Notes: a model not told the origin generated them from the sequence alone. Positions 18,168 through 26,946 are shown, numbered from the stretch's first letter. The stretch is 58,111 bases of DNA from an uncultured Verrucomicrobiales bacterium (GCA_937901085.1 CALCHQ010000048.1:1-58111); one strand, 5' to 3'. Translations and numbers: made by a program.

Positions 18168-18896
18168 GAAGCCCTGTGCGCGGAAGATGCCGCGCACCTG
18201 GTCGGTCAGCTCCGGGGCAGGCGGCTCCAGCTCCATAAGCGGGTATTCGAGCCCCAGTTCGCCCCATTTGAACTTGCCCATCTGGTGGAAGGGCAGTACA
18301 TCCACCCGCTGCACATTGCCCAGCCCGGCGGCATAGCGCGCCAGGGCGGTGATGTCATCCAGCTGGTCGGTGAGGCCAGGCACAAGCACATAGCGCAGCC
18401 ACATGGGGATGCCGCGCGCGGCGAGCTTCTCGGCAAAATCGAGTGTGGGTTGCAGCGGCTGGCCGGTCACCCGCTTGTATTGCTCCGGGTTCCATGCCTT
18501 GATATCCAGCAGCACCAGGTCGGTATCGGCCAGCATGGCATCATCGGCATTGCAGCCCAGGTGGCCGGAGGTATCGAGGCAGGTATGCAGCCCCATTTCC
18601 TTGCAGCCGCGGAGCAGGGCGCGCGTGAAATCCGGCTGGAAAAGCGGGTCGCCGCCGCTGATGGTTACGCCACCTTTGGCATTCTTGAGGAAAGTGGCAT
18701 AGCGGCTGATTTCCTCCAGCACATCCTCCACCGTGCGTTCCTTGCCCCGGCGCTTGAAGGAAGTATCCGGGTTGTGGCAATACTGGCAGCGCAGGCTGCA
18801 GCCCGCCAGGAACACGATGAAGCGGATGCCCGGCCCGTCAACCGTGCCGCAGGATTCTACCGAATGCACAAGACCAGATACAGGAACTGCTGTCAT
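18150..18896 (-). CDS. pflA: Pyruvate formate-lyase-activating enzyme
   Basis: A 248-residue radical-SAM enzyme that installs the glycyl radical on PflB under anaerobic conditions. The 4Fe-4S motif CxxxCxxC is seen as CSLRCQYC about 33 residues in, following GTVDGPGIRFIVF. GGVTISGGDPLFQ is the SAM-binding GGE-type motif, and DLVLLDIKAWNPE and LVPGLTD are family landmarks. Its substrate gene, pflB, lies about 16.5 kb away (35337-37601) rather than next to it. The ATG at 18896 sits six bases after a good -10 box, so the mRNA is probably leaderless. Confidence 0.93.
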   Translation of the reverse strand: MTAVPVSGLVHSVESCGTVDGPGIRFIVFLAGCSLRCQYCHNPDTSFKRRGKERTVEDVLEEISRYATFLKNAKGGVTISGGDPLFQPDFTRALLRGCKEMGLHTCLDTSGHLGCNADDAMLADTDLVLLDIKAWNPEQYKRVTGQPLQPTLDFAEKLAARGIPMWLRYVLVPGLTDQLDDITALARYAAGLGNVQRVDVLPFHQMGKFKWGELGLEYPLMELEPPAPELTDQVRGIFRAQGFADCTH

Positions 18897-18902
18897 GCCC
18901 GC

Positions 18903-18931
18903 ATGTTAGCACAGATTGGAACGATTATCAA
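18903..18931 (-). promoter_or_regulatory. Promoter of pflA
   Basis: TTGATA (18931-18926), 17-base spacer, TAACAT (18908-18903), then six bases and ATG. Confidence 0.6.
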
Positions 18932-19003
18932 TCCTATTAGATGCACATGGGTCGATGTACAATGGACAATTTGAGGTTTTTATGAGTCTTTGGCCCGCTA
19001 GAG

Positions 19004-19291
19004 TTAATATGGTGGAAGCTCTTTTCTTTCGCGGCGTTCTTTCAGAATCTGGTCGGTCAGGCTGATGGCTGCAGAGCAGTAGTGTCGTCTGCTCCACACC
19101 TCTCGGCATAAGGTCCGGATTTCATCGTCGCTCTGCACGCTCCATGCCCGCTGCCGGATGCTATCCAGGTAGGCCGCTATGGTTGCTTCTTTCCGCCGCG
19201 CACCTTCGGCCTGTTCCTCGAGTTGGCGGCGCAGGACGAAGCGCTCTCGTTTCGTCATCGGGCGGGTGTATTTGAGTTTCTTTTGTTTCAT
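19004..19291 (-). CDS. Unknown small basic protein
   Basis: A 95-residue, Lys/Arg-rich, predicted helical protein (RPMTKRERFVLRRQLEEQAE; then ILKERRERKELPPY at the end). No family is recognised. The reading frame continues upstream to a TTG at 19324, which would overlap the preceding gene; the ATG at 19291 leaves a 10-base gap and is preferred. It is the last of three same-strand genes (19004-20655) that probably form one transcript. The charge pattern would suit binding to nucleic acid or to a partner protein, but nothing more can be said. Confidence 0.5.
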   Translation of the reverse strand: MKQKKLKYTRPMTKRERFVLRRQLEEQAEGARRKEATIAAYLDSIRQRAWSVQSDDEIRTLCREVWSRRHYCSAAISLTDQILKERRERKELPPY

Positions 19292-19301
19292 CTTGGTAAG
19301 T

Positions 19302-19820
19302 TTAATCAACCGGGTATTCTTCAACTGGTTTATCGAGCGGGGCTGTCAGCATCTGACGTGCAAAATAGGAGGTGTGGTAGAGGTCGACTGCCGTTCCTTC
19401 CATCGGGATAGGCAACGCCAGCGGTCGAGGGTGCTGGTCGCTGATGCTGATGGGCGGTAGCAATACATCTACTCCATTGGTCTTATGCTCCACCAGGTAC
19501 ACTACCGGGGCTATGGATTCAGCCCGCATGCGGGCGATAAAATCGGTAAACGGGGCAGAGTTGAGAAAAACATCGAGCTTTGACTGAAGCTGAGCGCTTA
19601 GCCGGTAGGTGCCGTGCGGCATGCAGGCTGGAGCATCTTGTGGCTCGATGCGGTAGAATGTGTTGCCATTTCCCCGGTGCAGACTGTAGCGCAACCAGCG
19701 CAGCAGGTAGTAGAGCTTTTTGTTGCGCTGTCGATTTTTCTTCGTGTCGGGGGAATTGAACGGTACAAAGATGCTGATGCTGCGCAAAGGTCGTGTTTGC
19801 TTGTTGGTCATTCGGTTCAT
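19302..19820 (-). CDS. Unknown protein, middle gene of a three-gene set
   Basis: A 172-residue product from the ATG at 19820; a second ATG at 19811 is as likely. The frame is open upstream from a TTG at 19907, but that would overlap the 267-residue gene by 56 bases. The N-terminal part is basic (KKNRQRNKKLYYLLRWLRYS). The C-terminal half alternates hydrophobic and polar residues (IAPVVYLVEHKTNGVDVLLP) and ends acidic. No signal peptide, membrane segment or known motif is visible. Spacing of 31 bases to the upstream gene and 10 to the downstream gene suggests an operon. Confidence 0.5.
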   Translation of the reverse strand: MNRMTNKQTRPLRSISIFVPFNSPDTKKNRQRNKKLYYLLRWLRYSLHRGNGNTFYRIEPQDAPACMPHGTYRLSAQLQSKLDVFLNSAPFTDFIARMRAESIAPVVYLVEHKTNGVDVLLPPISISDQHPRPLALPIPMEGTAVDLYHTSYFARQMLTAPLDKPVEEYPVD

Positions 19821-19851
19821 AGAATAGAGTGGGATGGTGTTGATATGGGCA

Positions 19852-20655
19852 TTATTCCTCTTTGCTGAGACTGATATCTGGAAGGTTTTCTTTCCCTCGC
19901 ACTGCAAGCATCAGAGGGGTTTCCCGCATGCCGGTAATGATTTTGCTAATGCAGGGACGCTCTGTTGTGATGCGGTACAACTTTGGCCCGTATTCCTGCA
20001 TGCAGAGGCCTTCCTCAGTTATTTCACTGTAGGTATAGATGCGCTCGCGCTCCATCGTCAGGAACACATTGCTGATAGGTACACACTGCGGGTATTCGAG
20101 CGAATCTGCCCTTACAGCGTCTGCTTTTTCCGGCAGCATTATGTGCGTGTCTCCTCCCAGGTAGAGATTCCAGTATTGCTCTGCATGCCAGGGAAAATCG
20201 CGCACCTCTGGCCGGTGTGACACCCAGTCGCGGTAGGCTGCACCTTCCTCCGGGCCATACTCCCGCGTGTCCTCGCCCGAAATCCGGGGAATATAGGCCA
20301 GAACATTCTCCTGCACTACCTGGCAGCTCAGCAGCGGCACCACCTCGCCCGTTTCTGCATCCTCCACTCCGAGAATCAGCTCCGGGTCCTGCTCCAGCAT
20401 CTCCATGATGTCGCTGATGCTCCTGAACACCTGCTGACCTTCTTCCTCTTCTATGCGGGCGCGTCGCCAGCCGCCCTTCGGAGCCCGCTCCAGCACAGAG
20501 CGGTGGCATACCGGTTCCTCCTTCAAGTGGTCGCGGAGCGGGGTGTCCGATTTACTCCTGAACCAGCTTTGTGATTTTGCATCCCACACCTGTATGGGAA
20601 TCTGAACCAGCCCGCCCAGGGTGAGTACCATTTCTGCGTGATTGTTGGCATTCAT
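19852..20655 (-). CDS. Unknown 267-residue protein, first large gene of the set
   Basis: Begins MNANNHAEMVLTLGG with a clear ATG. The product is acidic and soluble-looking, with stretches such as LILGVEDAETGEVVPLL and HAEQYWNLYLGGDTHIMLP, and shows no signal peptide or membrane segment. No family is recognised. It lies downstream of a consensus promoter (20942-20969) and a possible 28-residue peptide gene, and upstream of two further unknown genes on the same strand. Codon use is GC-rich like that of the housekeeping neighbours, so recent transfer is not evident. Confidence 0.6.
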   Translation of the reverse strand: MNANNHAEMVLTLGGLVQIPIQVWDAKSQSWFRSKSDTPLRDHLKEEPVCHRSVLERAPKGGWRRARIEEEEGQQVFRSISDIMEMLEQDPELILGVEDAETGEVVPLLSCQVVQENVLAYIPRISGEDTREYGPEEGAAYRDWVSHRPEVRDFPWHAEQYWNLYLGGDTHIMLPEKADAVRADSLEYPQCVPISNVFLTMERERIYTYSEITEEGLCMQEYGPKLYRITTERPCISKIITGMRETPLMLAVRGKENLPDISLSKEE

Positions 20656-20783
20656 ATCTGTTCAATAGTTGGGGATATTAGAGGGTAAAATGGCAAAATA
20701 TCCGCTGGCCCGGGGCTCTGGCTGTATGTGCGTAGCACGATGACGGAGCACAGCTCACGCCGGACGCAGCAGCAATTTCTCAT

Positions 20784-20870
20784 TCACGCACCATGCTCCA
20801 TCTGCACAGCACAATAACACACGGGTAGCAACAACACAGCGGCCCCTGCCGCAATAGAGGTAGTTTTCAT
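20784..20870 (-). CDS. Possible 28-residue hydrophobic peptide
   Basis: ATG at 20870 opens a 28-codon frame, MKTTSIAAGAAVLLLPVCYC plus eight more residues. It looks like a signal sequence with a lipobox-like LLLPVC followed by almost no mature part, as in small entericidin-type lipoproteins. It is the first frame after a strong promoter with about 65 bases of leader. Chance is not excluded. Confidence 0.35.
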   Translation of the reverse strand: MKTTSIAAGAAVLLLPVCYCAVQMEHGA

Positions 20871-20941
20871 AACAATGATGATAGACAGTTTGATTTGGAT
20901 TTGATAGACAGATGTACGCCGCTCATGCCGCGTACGTGATT

Positions 20942-20969
20942 TGTATACCACATTTTCACAGATTGTCAA
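20942..20969 (-). promoter_or_regulatory. Promoter of the unknown gene set
   Basis: TTGACA (20969-20964), 16-base spacer, TATACA (20947-20942) on the minus strand, in an AT-rich gap. The stretch 20656-20783 holds nothing else I can name. Confidence 0.65.
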
Positions 20970-21019
20970 GAGACACGTGGTGCCTTTTTCTGAAATAGTT
21001 TTTTTGCCGGGGTTTCTGC

Positions 21020-21048
21020 TTGCCATAGGTGGGGAAATGTAAGATAAT
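21020..21048 (+). promoter_or_regulatory. Promoter of the AlbA_2 gene
   Basis: TTGCCA (21020-21025), 17-base spacer, GATAAT (21043-21048). It predicts a leader of about 20 bases to the ATG at 21075. Confidence 0.55.
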
Positions 21049-21074
21049 AAAACAAATAACCAAAGTTGCGCGAT

Positions 21075-23060
21075 ATGATTTTTGAAAAGGGGCAGGTCTA
21101 TGATTTCAAGGTAAGCCGGATGGTGTGTTATAACGGTGAATCGTATTTTATCCTGAGCTACAATGGCATGGAAACCATGCCCGGCTATGAGGATGATGAG
21201 TGGCTTTTCCGCGTGAAGGTGCTGCCGTTTCAGGCGACCTGGGAACCATCAGACCTGCGGAACAGGGTTATCCCCTGCAAGGTGCAGCGCTTTAATGTGG
21301 ACCGCTATGGTTACACAACTACGTTCCCGATTCTTTCGCAGGATGTCGGCTCCATTCTACGCGCCAAATACCAGGCCGGGCAGCGCTATGATTTCACCGT
21401 AGCGTCATTGCCGGGCGAGCGTGACTATAAGGATGAGCCCTTACCCGCTTACCAGGTGGCAGATGAATGCGGTTTCCGGCATTTCCTGAATGTGGCGCCG
21501 GGTACTTACCGCAAGGGGGAGCTTCTTTCTCTGCGCGTTCGCGAGGTGGAAGGCAATCATCTTCTCTTTGAAAATCCGCTGGAGCGCCGCCCCTCGCAGC
21601 TCCGGGAAGGTGAAATCTATGATTTCGAAATCTGCAACGAAGCGCAGACTCGCGATGGCCGAGTCTACTACATTGTGAAAGATTCAGTAGAGAGCTTGCT
21701 GCACCGTTATTACCCGCAGGGGGAGATCGAGGAAAGCGTGGGCGATAAGCTCAGCCTGCGGGTGAAGGGATTTACCACCAAGGGCTGGCTGGTGCTGGTT
21801 GATCCCAGCGGTACAGTGGACCCCGCCGAGTTACGCCGCATAGCCCTCCTGGAGGACGAGGGAATCCTGGGGCAGGAAGGACAGAAGCTGGAATACAAGA
21901 GCTCATTTGTCTACACCCGCAAGGGTGAGCTGGATATCGACAGCCAGCTGGGCTATGAAATTATGCGTCAGGTGGCAGGCTTCATGAATGCAGAGGGCGG
22001 TCTGCTCTGCATCGGGTATTATGACGATGGCACCATCCGCGGCATCAACGATGATCTTCAATACATCAACTCCAGTAACGAGGATAAGTTCCTGTATGAC
22101 CAGTCAGAGGATAAGATTAAGCTGAAGTTCACCCATACCATTGCCAAAAGTCTGGGCCCGCTGGCCAGCTCGCGCGTCAGGGTTGAGCTGCGCCAGAACA
22201 GCGCCGGGCGCATTGTCTGCTTCCTGCAAGTGAGCCCGGCGCAGCGCCCCGTGTGGTATAAGGGGAATGAACTCTTTATCCGCTGCTCCAACTCCGTGCG
22301 TGAGCTGCATGGCCCGGAAATCACGGATTTTGTCTGCGAGCGCTGTGGGGTAAATCTGCCTGCAGAGGATATCATACCCGCCCCCGCGCCCGTGGTGGAT
22401 CTGCCGGATACCGCCGAGCCCACCCAGCCCGTTGCCACGGGCAGCCAGCTGCTGGTGGAGCAGCCGCCCGCCCGCGATGAGGATGCCACCGTGTGGCGCC
22501 ACATCAGCCTGTATGCAGATGGTACAGTCTCCCAGCAGAAAGCTCCCTCCACCGATGCTGATGTGCTTTTCAATGTTCCCGTGAGTACAGCGCACAAGAA
22601 AAAGACCTCGCGTCTGCTGCTCTGCTACTCAAACGGATGCGTGAATGTGCTCAACCCCAAAGAGGTGATAGATAACAAACTCACCAAGCCCGGCAAGCGC
22701 TATGCTAACGGCTTCAATATGGCAGAGGGCGTTTCCCTCATGGCCGCCTTTGTCGGCAGTGCAGAGGATTACCTCGTCATCCGCAGCCGCAAGGAATCCG
22801 GCCGCGAAATGCTGAAGGCCGTCTGCATCGCCCCCTACAAAGTGCATAATCCCCAGTCCATGCAAACCAAAGGCAACACCTTCGTGAAGGAAGAACTCGC
22901 CCGCGTCTCTTCCCTCCGCCTTGTGCCCGCTGAGCATACCTCCTTCATCTACCGCATCATCTCCCGCACCGCCGATAAATACGGCCCCGGCCACCCCATC
23001 GACTCTCCCCTCTGTGCCGATGCAGTCGCGTATCTGGAGAAAGTCACAGTTAAAATTTGA
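21075..23060 (+). CDS. AlbA_2/Schlafen-type putative nucleic-acid-binding protein
   Basis: A 661-residue protein. The first 230 residues hold three similar beta-barrel-like units that begin GQVYDFKV, GQRYDFTV and GEIYDFEI, resembling OB/S1 modules. Around residues 275-420 is an AlbA_2 (Schlafen AAA_4) domain: GQKLEYKSSFVY, EIMRQVAGFMNAEGGLLCIG, DDGTIRGI, and ELFIRCSNSVREL. A Pro-rich linker follows, then a beta-rich C-terminal third with no motif recognised. AlbA_2 proteins bind DNA or RNA and are often found in defence or transcription-control settings. A TTG three codons upstream is possible, but the ATG at 21075 is preferred. The gene ends about 33 bases before the McrB-like gene on the same strand, yet is GC-rich while the McrBC pair is AT-rich, so they may have joined at different times. 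Confidence 0.7.
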   Translation: MIFEKGQVYDFKVSRMVCYNGESYFILSYNGMETMPGYEDDEWLFRVKVLPFQATWEPSDLRNRVIPCKVQRFNVDRYGYTTTFPILSQDVGSILRAKYQAGQRYDFTVASLPGERDYKDEPLPAYQVADECGFRHFLNVAPGTYRKGELLSLRVREVEGNHLLFENPLERRPSQLREGEIYDFEICNEAQTRDGRVYYIVKDSVESLLHRYYPQGEIEESVGDKLSLRVKGFTTKGWLVLVDPSGTVDPAELRRIALLEDEGILGQEGQKLEYKSSFVYTRKGELDIDSQLGYEIMRQVAGFMNAEGGLLCIGYYDDGTIRGINDDLQYINSSNEDKFLYDQSEDKIKLKFTHTIAKSLGPLASSRVRVELRQNSAGRIVCFLQVSPAQRPVWYKGNELFIRCSNSVRELHGPEITDFVCERCGVNLPAEDIIPAPAPVVDLPDTAEPTQPVATGSQLLVEQPPARDEDATVWRHISLYADGTVSQQKAPSTDADVLFNVPVSTAHKKKTSRLLLCYSNGCVNVLNPKEVIDNKLTKPGKRYANGFNMAEGVSLMAAFVGSAEDYLVIRSRKESGREMLKAVCIAPYKVHNPQSMQTKGNTFVKEELARVSSLRLVPAEHTSFIYRIISRTADKYGPGHPIDSPLCADAVAYLEKVTVKI

Positions 23061-23092
23061 TAAATATAAAGTAATATATATAAAATAAAGAT

Positions 23093-24934
23093 ATGTCTAA
23101 AATTAAACAGAAAAAACATGTGTTTGAGATTCTGGAAATCTTGTTTCCTGAAGGACAGTATGTTCCAGGTAAGGAGGACGTTGGTAGGCTTTTTTTAGAG
23201 TCCCTAAAAAAACCAAATCCTGACAGAGGTAGAAGAGCCTATGCTTTGTTGTATTCTGAACCTCAGGAATCATGCACCTATAAGAGGAAGGGTACGTATA
23301 CCATTGAGGGGATTCCCTATTATGTATGTTCTATGTGGGGGTGGGGAGACAGGATAGCTTATCCTGTCAATCGTGTTATTAGTGGACTGTGTCAGGAAGC
23401 ATATGTGACAGAGAAAATGAAGCTAGCTTTAAGAGCGGTAGAGAAACAATGGAGGCTTGAAAAGGAAGGAGACGGAGAAAATGTCCCGAGTGAGAAAGAG
23501 GAAACAAACGAGGTGGAAGAGAGCGAGAGTTCGGATCCTATGAGCTCACATGCGACTGAGCAACCCGTAGACGATAGCGTGAGTACTGGCTTTTGGATAT
23601 TAGTGAATAATCCAAACTATACAGAAGAGAATGATTTTGATTTGAAAGATACATCTGTACCACAGGCTTTTCGGATAAGGAAAAGTCCTGAGTCTCAAAG
23701 AAGAAAGGAACTTTTTCGAGCGCGCAAAGGTGATTATGTTATCAGCTACGAATCTAAGCCTAAAAAGTCAGTAACAGCTCTTGCAAAAGTGTATGAGCCT
23801 TCGAGTGAAGAATTAGAGAATGATGTTCTTTTTGTGGGGATAGAGCGCATCAATAGTAATGCTTGCGTTCGATGGGGGGAGCTGAATGAAAATGAGGTAA
23901 TAGGAGAGTCTCGTTTTGTTAAGCGAAATGCGCTAGCGAATGGGAGTATATTTGCTCTCACATATAACGAATACAAAGAAATTATAAGGATGATTAGAAC
24001 TAAGCAGATGGAGGATATGAAAAGGAATTATATAGTCTTTGGGGCTCCAGGGACAGGTAAAAGCTTTTATTTTTCGGAGTATATTGAAAAGAAATCGCTT
24101 TTTGGTGATAGATACGAAAGAGTGACCTTCCATCCAGAATATTCCTACTTTGATTTTATAGGTTCTTACAAACCCGTTATGGAGGAAAAGGATGGGGCTG
24201 AGCAGATAGTTTATCGTTTTGAGGCTGGTCCGTTTGCAAGAGTACTAAAGAAAGCGTTGTCGAAAGATAGTATCATTAATGATATCCCTCATTTATTGAT
24301 GATTGAAGAAATTAACAGAGCGCGTGTGGCTGCTGTTTTTGGTGATATGTTTCAGCTGCTGGATCGTAACGAGAAAGGGGAAAGTATGTATCCCATATCC
24401 CCCACGCGTGATTTATTGACATATTTGACGACAAATAATGAGGATGGTGAGGCTGTAGAGCTTAGGAATGGCAAAATATATATTCCAAGCAATATGTATA
24501 TCTGGGCAACAATGAATAGTGCGGACCAGGGGGTGCATCCCATGGACACGGCCTTTAAACGGCGGTGGAGTTTTAAGTATGTTGACATAGATAATAGAGA
24601 AGACGTTTTGGAGTCCGGTTCTGCTTTGCATAAGGAATGGAATGAAATCCGCAAGGAAATAAATGCCTTGTTGCAAAAGACCGGTATTAATGAGGATAAG
24701 CAAATGGGGGCTTTCTTTGTTTCTCTGAAAGAGTTGCAAGACGATGCTTCTTTTGTATCTGCTTTTAAGAGTAAGGTTATCATGTATCTCTATGAGGATG
24801 CCGCGAGACATAAGCGAATGGCAGTATTTAGAGAGCCTCAGAAGCGTTATTCTGAACTCTGTCGGGATTTTGAGAAAGCCTGTGTAGATGGTGTATCGGC
24901 GGCTTCTATCATACAATCTCTTTTTCGTGCCTGA
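23093..24934 (+). CDS. McrB-type GTPase with an EVE-like modified-base-reading domain
   Basis: The NTP-driven translocating subunit of a modification-dependent restriction system. The 613-residue product has a short N-terminal domain (to about 110), an acidic linker, an EVE/ASCH-like domain at about 165-300 (GFWILVNNP, GDYVISYESKP, VTALAKVYEP), and an AAA+ domain from about 310. There GAPGTGKS (about 317-324) is Walker A, LLMIEEINRARV Walker B, and WATMNSADQGVHPMDTAFKRRW matches the McrB MNTADRS signature. In known systems EVE-type modules recognise 5-methyl- or hydroxymethyl-cytosine, so the target is probably modified phage DNA (inference). It precedes the nuclease gene by 12 bases. Base composition is clearly more AT-rich than the flanks, indicating transfer. 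Confidence 0.82.
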   Translation: MSKIKQKKHVFEILEILFPEGQYVPGKEDVGRLFLESLKKPNPDRGRRAYALLYSEPQESCTYKRKGTYTIEGIPYYVCSMWGWGDRIAYPVNRVISGLCQEAYVTEKMKLALRAVEKQWRLEKEGDGENVPSEKEETNEVEESESSDPMSSHATEQPVDDSVSTGFWILVNNPNYTEENDFDLKDTSVPQAFRIRKSPESQRRKELFRARKGDYVISYESKPKKSVTALAKVYEPSSEELENDVLFVGIERINSNACVRWGELNENEVIGESRFVKRNALANGSIFALTYNEYKEIIRMIRTKQMEDMKRNYIVFGAPGTGKSFYFSEYIEKKSLFGDRYERVTFHPEYSYFDFIGSYKPVMEEKDGAEQIVYRFEAGPFARVLKKALSKDSIINDIPHLLMIEEINRARVAAVFGDMFQLLDRNEKGESMYPISPTRDLLTYLTTNNEDGEAVELRNGKIYIPSNMYIWATMNSADQGVHPMDTAFKRRWSFKYVDIDNREDVLESGSALHKEWNEIRKEINALLQKTGINEDKQMGAFFVSLKELQDDASFVSAFKSKVIMYLYEDAARHKRMAVFREPQKRYSELCRDFEKACVDGVSAASIIQSLFRA

Positions 24935-24946
24935 CCCGTTATAAAT

Positions 24947-26434
24947 ATGGAGAATTCCTGGCGAAACAGTTATTTGAAGTCTGTAACCTGGGTGCGGGAG
25001 TTGCAGAAATATGACCGTGCTCAGATTGCTGATTTGTTTGGTCTGGATGAGAGCTGCTGGGATTATGAGGTGCTTTTAACCAGACTGCAGAAGGAGGGCA
25101 TACTTAGATTGATGTCTAGCACCGAGACAGAGGATGTTGAAGAATGTGATACTTCGCCTGACGGGGTCTTTTATGCCTTTACATATGTGGGCCTATACTG
25201 TTACCACGGTCATCTGGTGTGTTCGTTACCAAAATATGTGACCAATACAGAATTCGAGATACAAGAAACTTTGAGATATCAGGAACAATCTCCATCTGAA
25301 TGGCTGAAAATGCTAACCCAGATATTGCAGGTTTTACGTGTGTACGAAAGGAAAAAGGTGGAGAAAAATCTTGTATGCCTAGATGCTTCAGATGATTCCC
25401 AAAGTTATCTTTCTATATTGGTTACAATTCTTGAAGATTATGTAGAATATGGGGCATACCGGGTAGACGAACATGTTTTGAGAGAGAACGGTTACGGACG
25501 AATAATGTGGACCAATACAATCAATACTTGTACCCCATGTGTAAAAGCGAACAAACCTGTTTATGTTGATGTTATCAGTCGCCATTTAGTAGATGATGAG
25601 GATTATTTCATAACTCGATTACATCGTGTTATTGTCAAGGAATGTTATGACCAGCTTTCTCGCTATGGGGTGCTGCAATTATTGGAATTACCTGATGTTG
25701 ATTATGTAGAGGAGAATGTTGAAGAATTAGGAGATTTACCATATCTTTCCTATTGTGTTGAGCAGGAAATGTGTAATCAGTTTGATTCAAGACGTCGATA
25801 TGTTCTTCAACTATTAACTGCATACTTGGCGAGCAGAAACTTTGAATCTGCGGTTGATACGGTATCTTATACATTTGGTTCTAATTGTTTTTATTTAGTA
25901 TGGGAGGATGTTTGTCGAAGTACGCTGGGTAGAGATGAAAAAGATAAGTTTAGTATTGTGCCTCCAATCTGGTCATTGGATGAAGGAAAAAAGGCAACTC
26001 CTCAGCCTCTAAAGTTGGATATGCTTTTCATAGAAGAAGGAAAGGCGTATGTAATGGATGCAAAATATTATTTGCCGCGTTGTCCCATGGAGAATCAAGA
26101 CCGCGTGATTCATTTGCCTGGAGTGGAGGATATTACAAAACAATTTTTATACAAGCAGGCAATTATGAATAAGGAAGCTCTGCGGGCTAATGACTCCCCA
26201 CCTATGCTTACGAGAGCTTACAATGCGTTTCTAATGCCTCAGCCTACCGAAAAAGAGGAAGGAGAACATGTGCAGCACTATGCATCTGTTACAATGCCAC
26301 TGTTTGCCAATGAAAGGATAGATACATATCGATTAGTCCCTGCTGTTTTATACGATGCTTACATAAAAGGCATTGAATGTAGGGAGGTACGCGATGCTTT
26401 GCGGCGTTCATTGGAACTGAATCAGCGGTACTGA
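24947..26434 (+). CDS. LlaJI/McrC-like restriction nuclease subunit
   Basis: The 495-residue partner of the McrB-like GTPase. Its C-terminal half carries a PD-(D/E)xK nuclease core: LKLDMLF (D about 358) and VMDAKYYLP (D371-x-K373), followed by DITKQFLYKQAI with a conserved Gln and an alternating strand. The N-terminal half (VTWVRELQKYDRAQIADLFG and CYHGHLVCSLPKY) resembles the LlaJI R2/McrC group, where it contacts the ring. Known LlaJI systems include methyltransferases and cut unmethylated DNA. None is present here, and the partner has a base-reading domain, so a methylation-dependent (type IV) activity is more likely. Same AT-rich composition as the partner; ends before a strong hairpin. 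Confidence 0.75.
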   Translation: MENSWRNSYLKSVTWVRELQKYDRAQIADLFGLDESCWDYEVLLTRLQKEGILRLMSSTETEDVEECDTSPDGVFYAFTYVGLYCYHGHLVCSLPKYVTNTEFEIQETLRYQEQSPSEWLKMLTQILQVLRVYERKKVEKNLVCLDASDDSQSYLSILVTILEDYVEYGAYRVDEHVLRENGYGRIMWTNTINTCTPCVKANKPVYVDVISRHLVDDEDYFITRLHRVIVKECYDQLSRYGVLQLLELPDVDYVEENVEELGDLPYLSYCVEQEMCNQFDSRRRYVLQLLTAYLASRNFESAVDTVSYTFGSNCFYLVWEDVCRSTLGRDEKDKFSIVPPIWSLDEGKKATPQPLKLDMLFIEEGKAYVMDAKYYLPRCPMENQDRVIHLPGVEDITKQFLYKQAIMNKEALRANDSPPMLTRAYNAFLMPQPTEKEEGEHVQHYASVTMPLFANERIDTYRLVPAVLYDAYIKGIECREVRDALRRSLELNQRY

Positions 26435-26477
26435 AAATGTTTTGACCTTAATTATAGAACGATTGAATATGCTAATT

Positions 26478-26519
26478 GAAATCGTCTTCGGTTGTTTATA
26501 TTGAACCGAAGACGATTTC
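26478..26519 (+). terminator. Hairpin after the restriction operon
   Basis: A perfect 16-bp inverted repeat (GAAATCGTCTTCGGTT / AACCGAAGACGATTTC) with a ten-base loop, 43 bases after the nuclease stop. No T-run follows directly. Confidence 0.65.
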
Positions 26520-26542
26520 CTACAAAAATCATCAATATATTG

Positions 26543-26632
26543 TTACTCCATTAGATTGGCGGGGACGTAGGGGAGGATAGTGGCGGGGATATCGAGGGGA
26601 CAGGAAAGGAGGGAGACGGCTACGTCGGATGT
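26543..26632 (-). pseudogene. addA 3'-end scar, outer copy
   Basis: On the minus strand the frame SDVAVSLLSCPLDIPATILPY then stop repeats the extreme C-terminus of AddA (SAVSVSLLSCPLGVKARILPY in the intact gene). A 63-base stretch (26567-26629) matches 27410-27472 with two differences. The copy begins right after the T-run of a small-RNA terminator, so nothing of the upstream gene remains. (The quoted strings are read from codons; the last residues here are VPANLME.). Confidence 0.8.
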
Positions 26633-26649
26633 ATCGAGGTTGAGGGCAA

Positions 26650-26769
26650 TAAAAACGAAAGAGTGAGTATCTGAAGATAAACTCACTCTTATCTCTCATA
26701 GTTGATTTTCAGAAAACGATGTTTTCCTACAAGAAGGCGTAAGAACCTCAGCACTATAAGATTCGCTTG
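26650..26769 (-). ncRNA. Small RNA A-left (about 120 nt, class A)
   Basis: Defined by the promoter at 26776-26803 and a terminator at 26650-26689. The terminator stem is AGAGTGAGT / ACTCACTCT with a conserved inner part TT-ATC-TTCA-GAT and a tail TTCGTTTTT. No open frame with a plausible start fits the transcript. The body contains GAAAAC-ATC-GTTTTC, a small hairpin. The inner loop and tail are shared with the RNA at 26981-27098 while the outer stem differs by paired changes. Function unknown. Confidence 0.65.
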
Positions 26770-26775
26770 GCAGGG

Positions 26776-26803
26776 ATTGTACTCAAAACGTATTTATTGT
26801 CAA
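26776..26803 (-). promoter_or_regulatory. Promoter of small RNA A-left
   Basis: TTGACA (26803-26798), 16-base spacer ending TTTGAG, TACAAT (26781-26776). Same module as the other three small RNAs, but with the least conserved spacer. The 143 bases from here to 26946, between two divergent promoters, are AT-rich and hold no feature except a short direct repeat AAAATTCAAG. Confidence 0.7.
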
Positions 26804-26946
26804 GAGCTTTTCTTGTGCTTTTATGTTGAAAATGTGACGTTGTTACTTAAAACAAGAGGGGTGCATCAACAAATAAAGCTAGGCTCAGTCCTTCCATATA
26901 GGTGTAGACAAAAATTCAAGAAAATTCAAGATTTTAAAATAAATGC

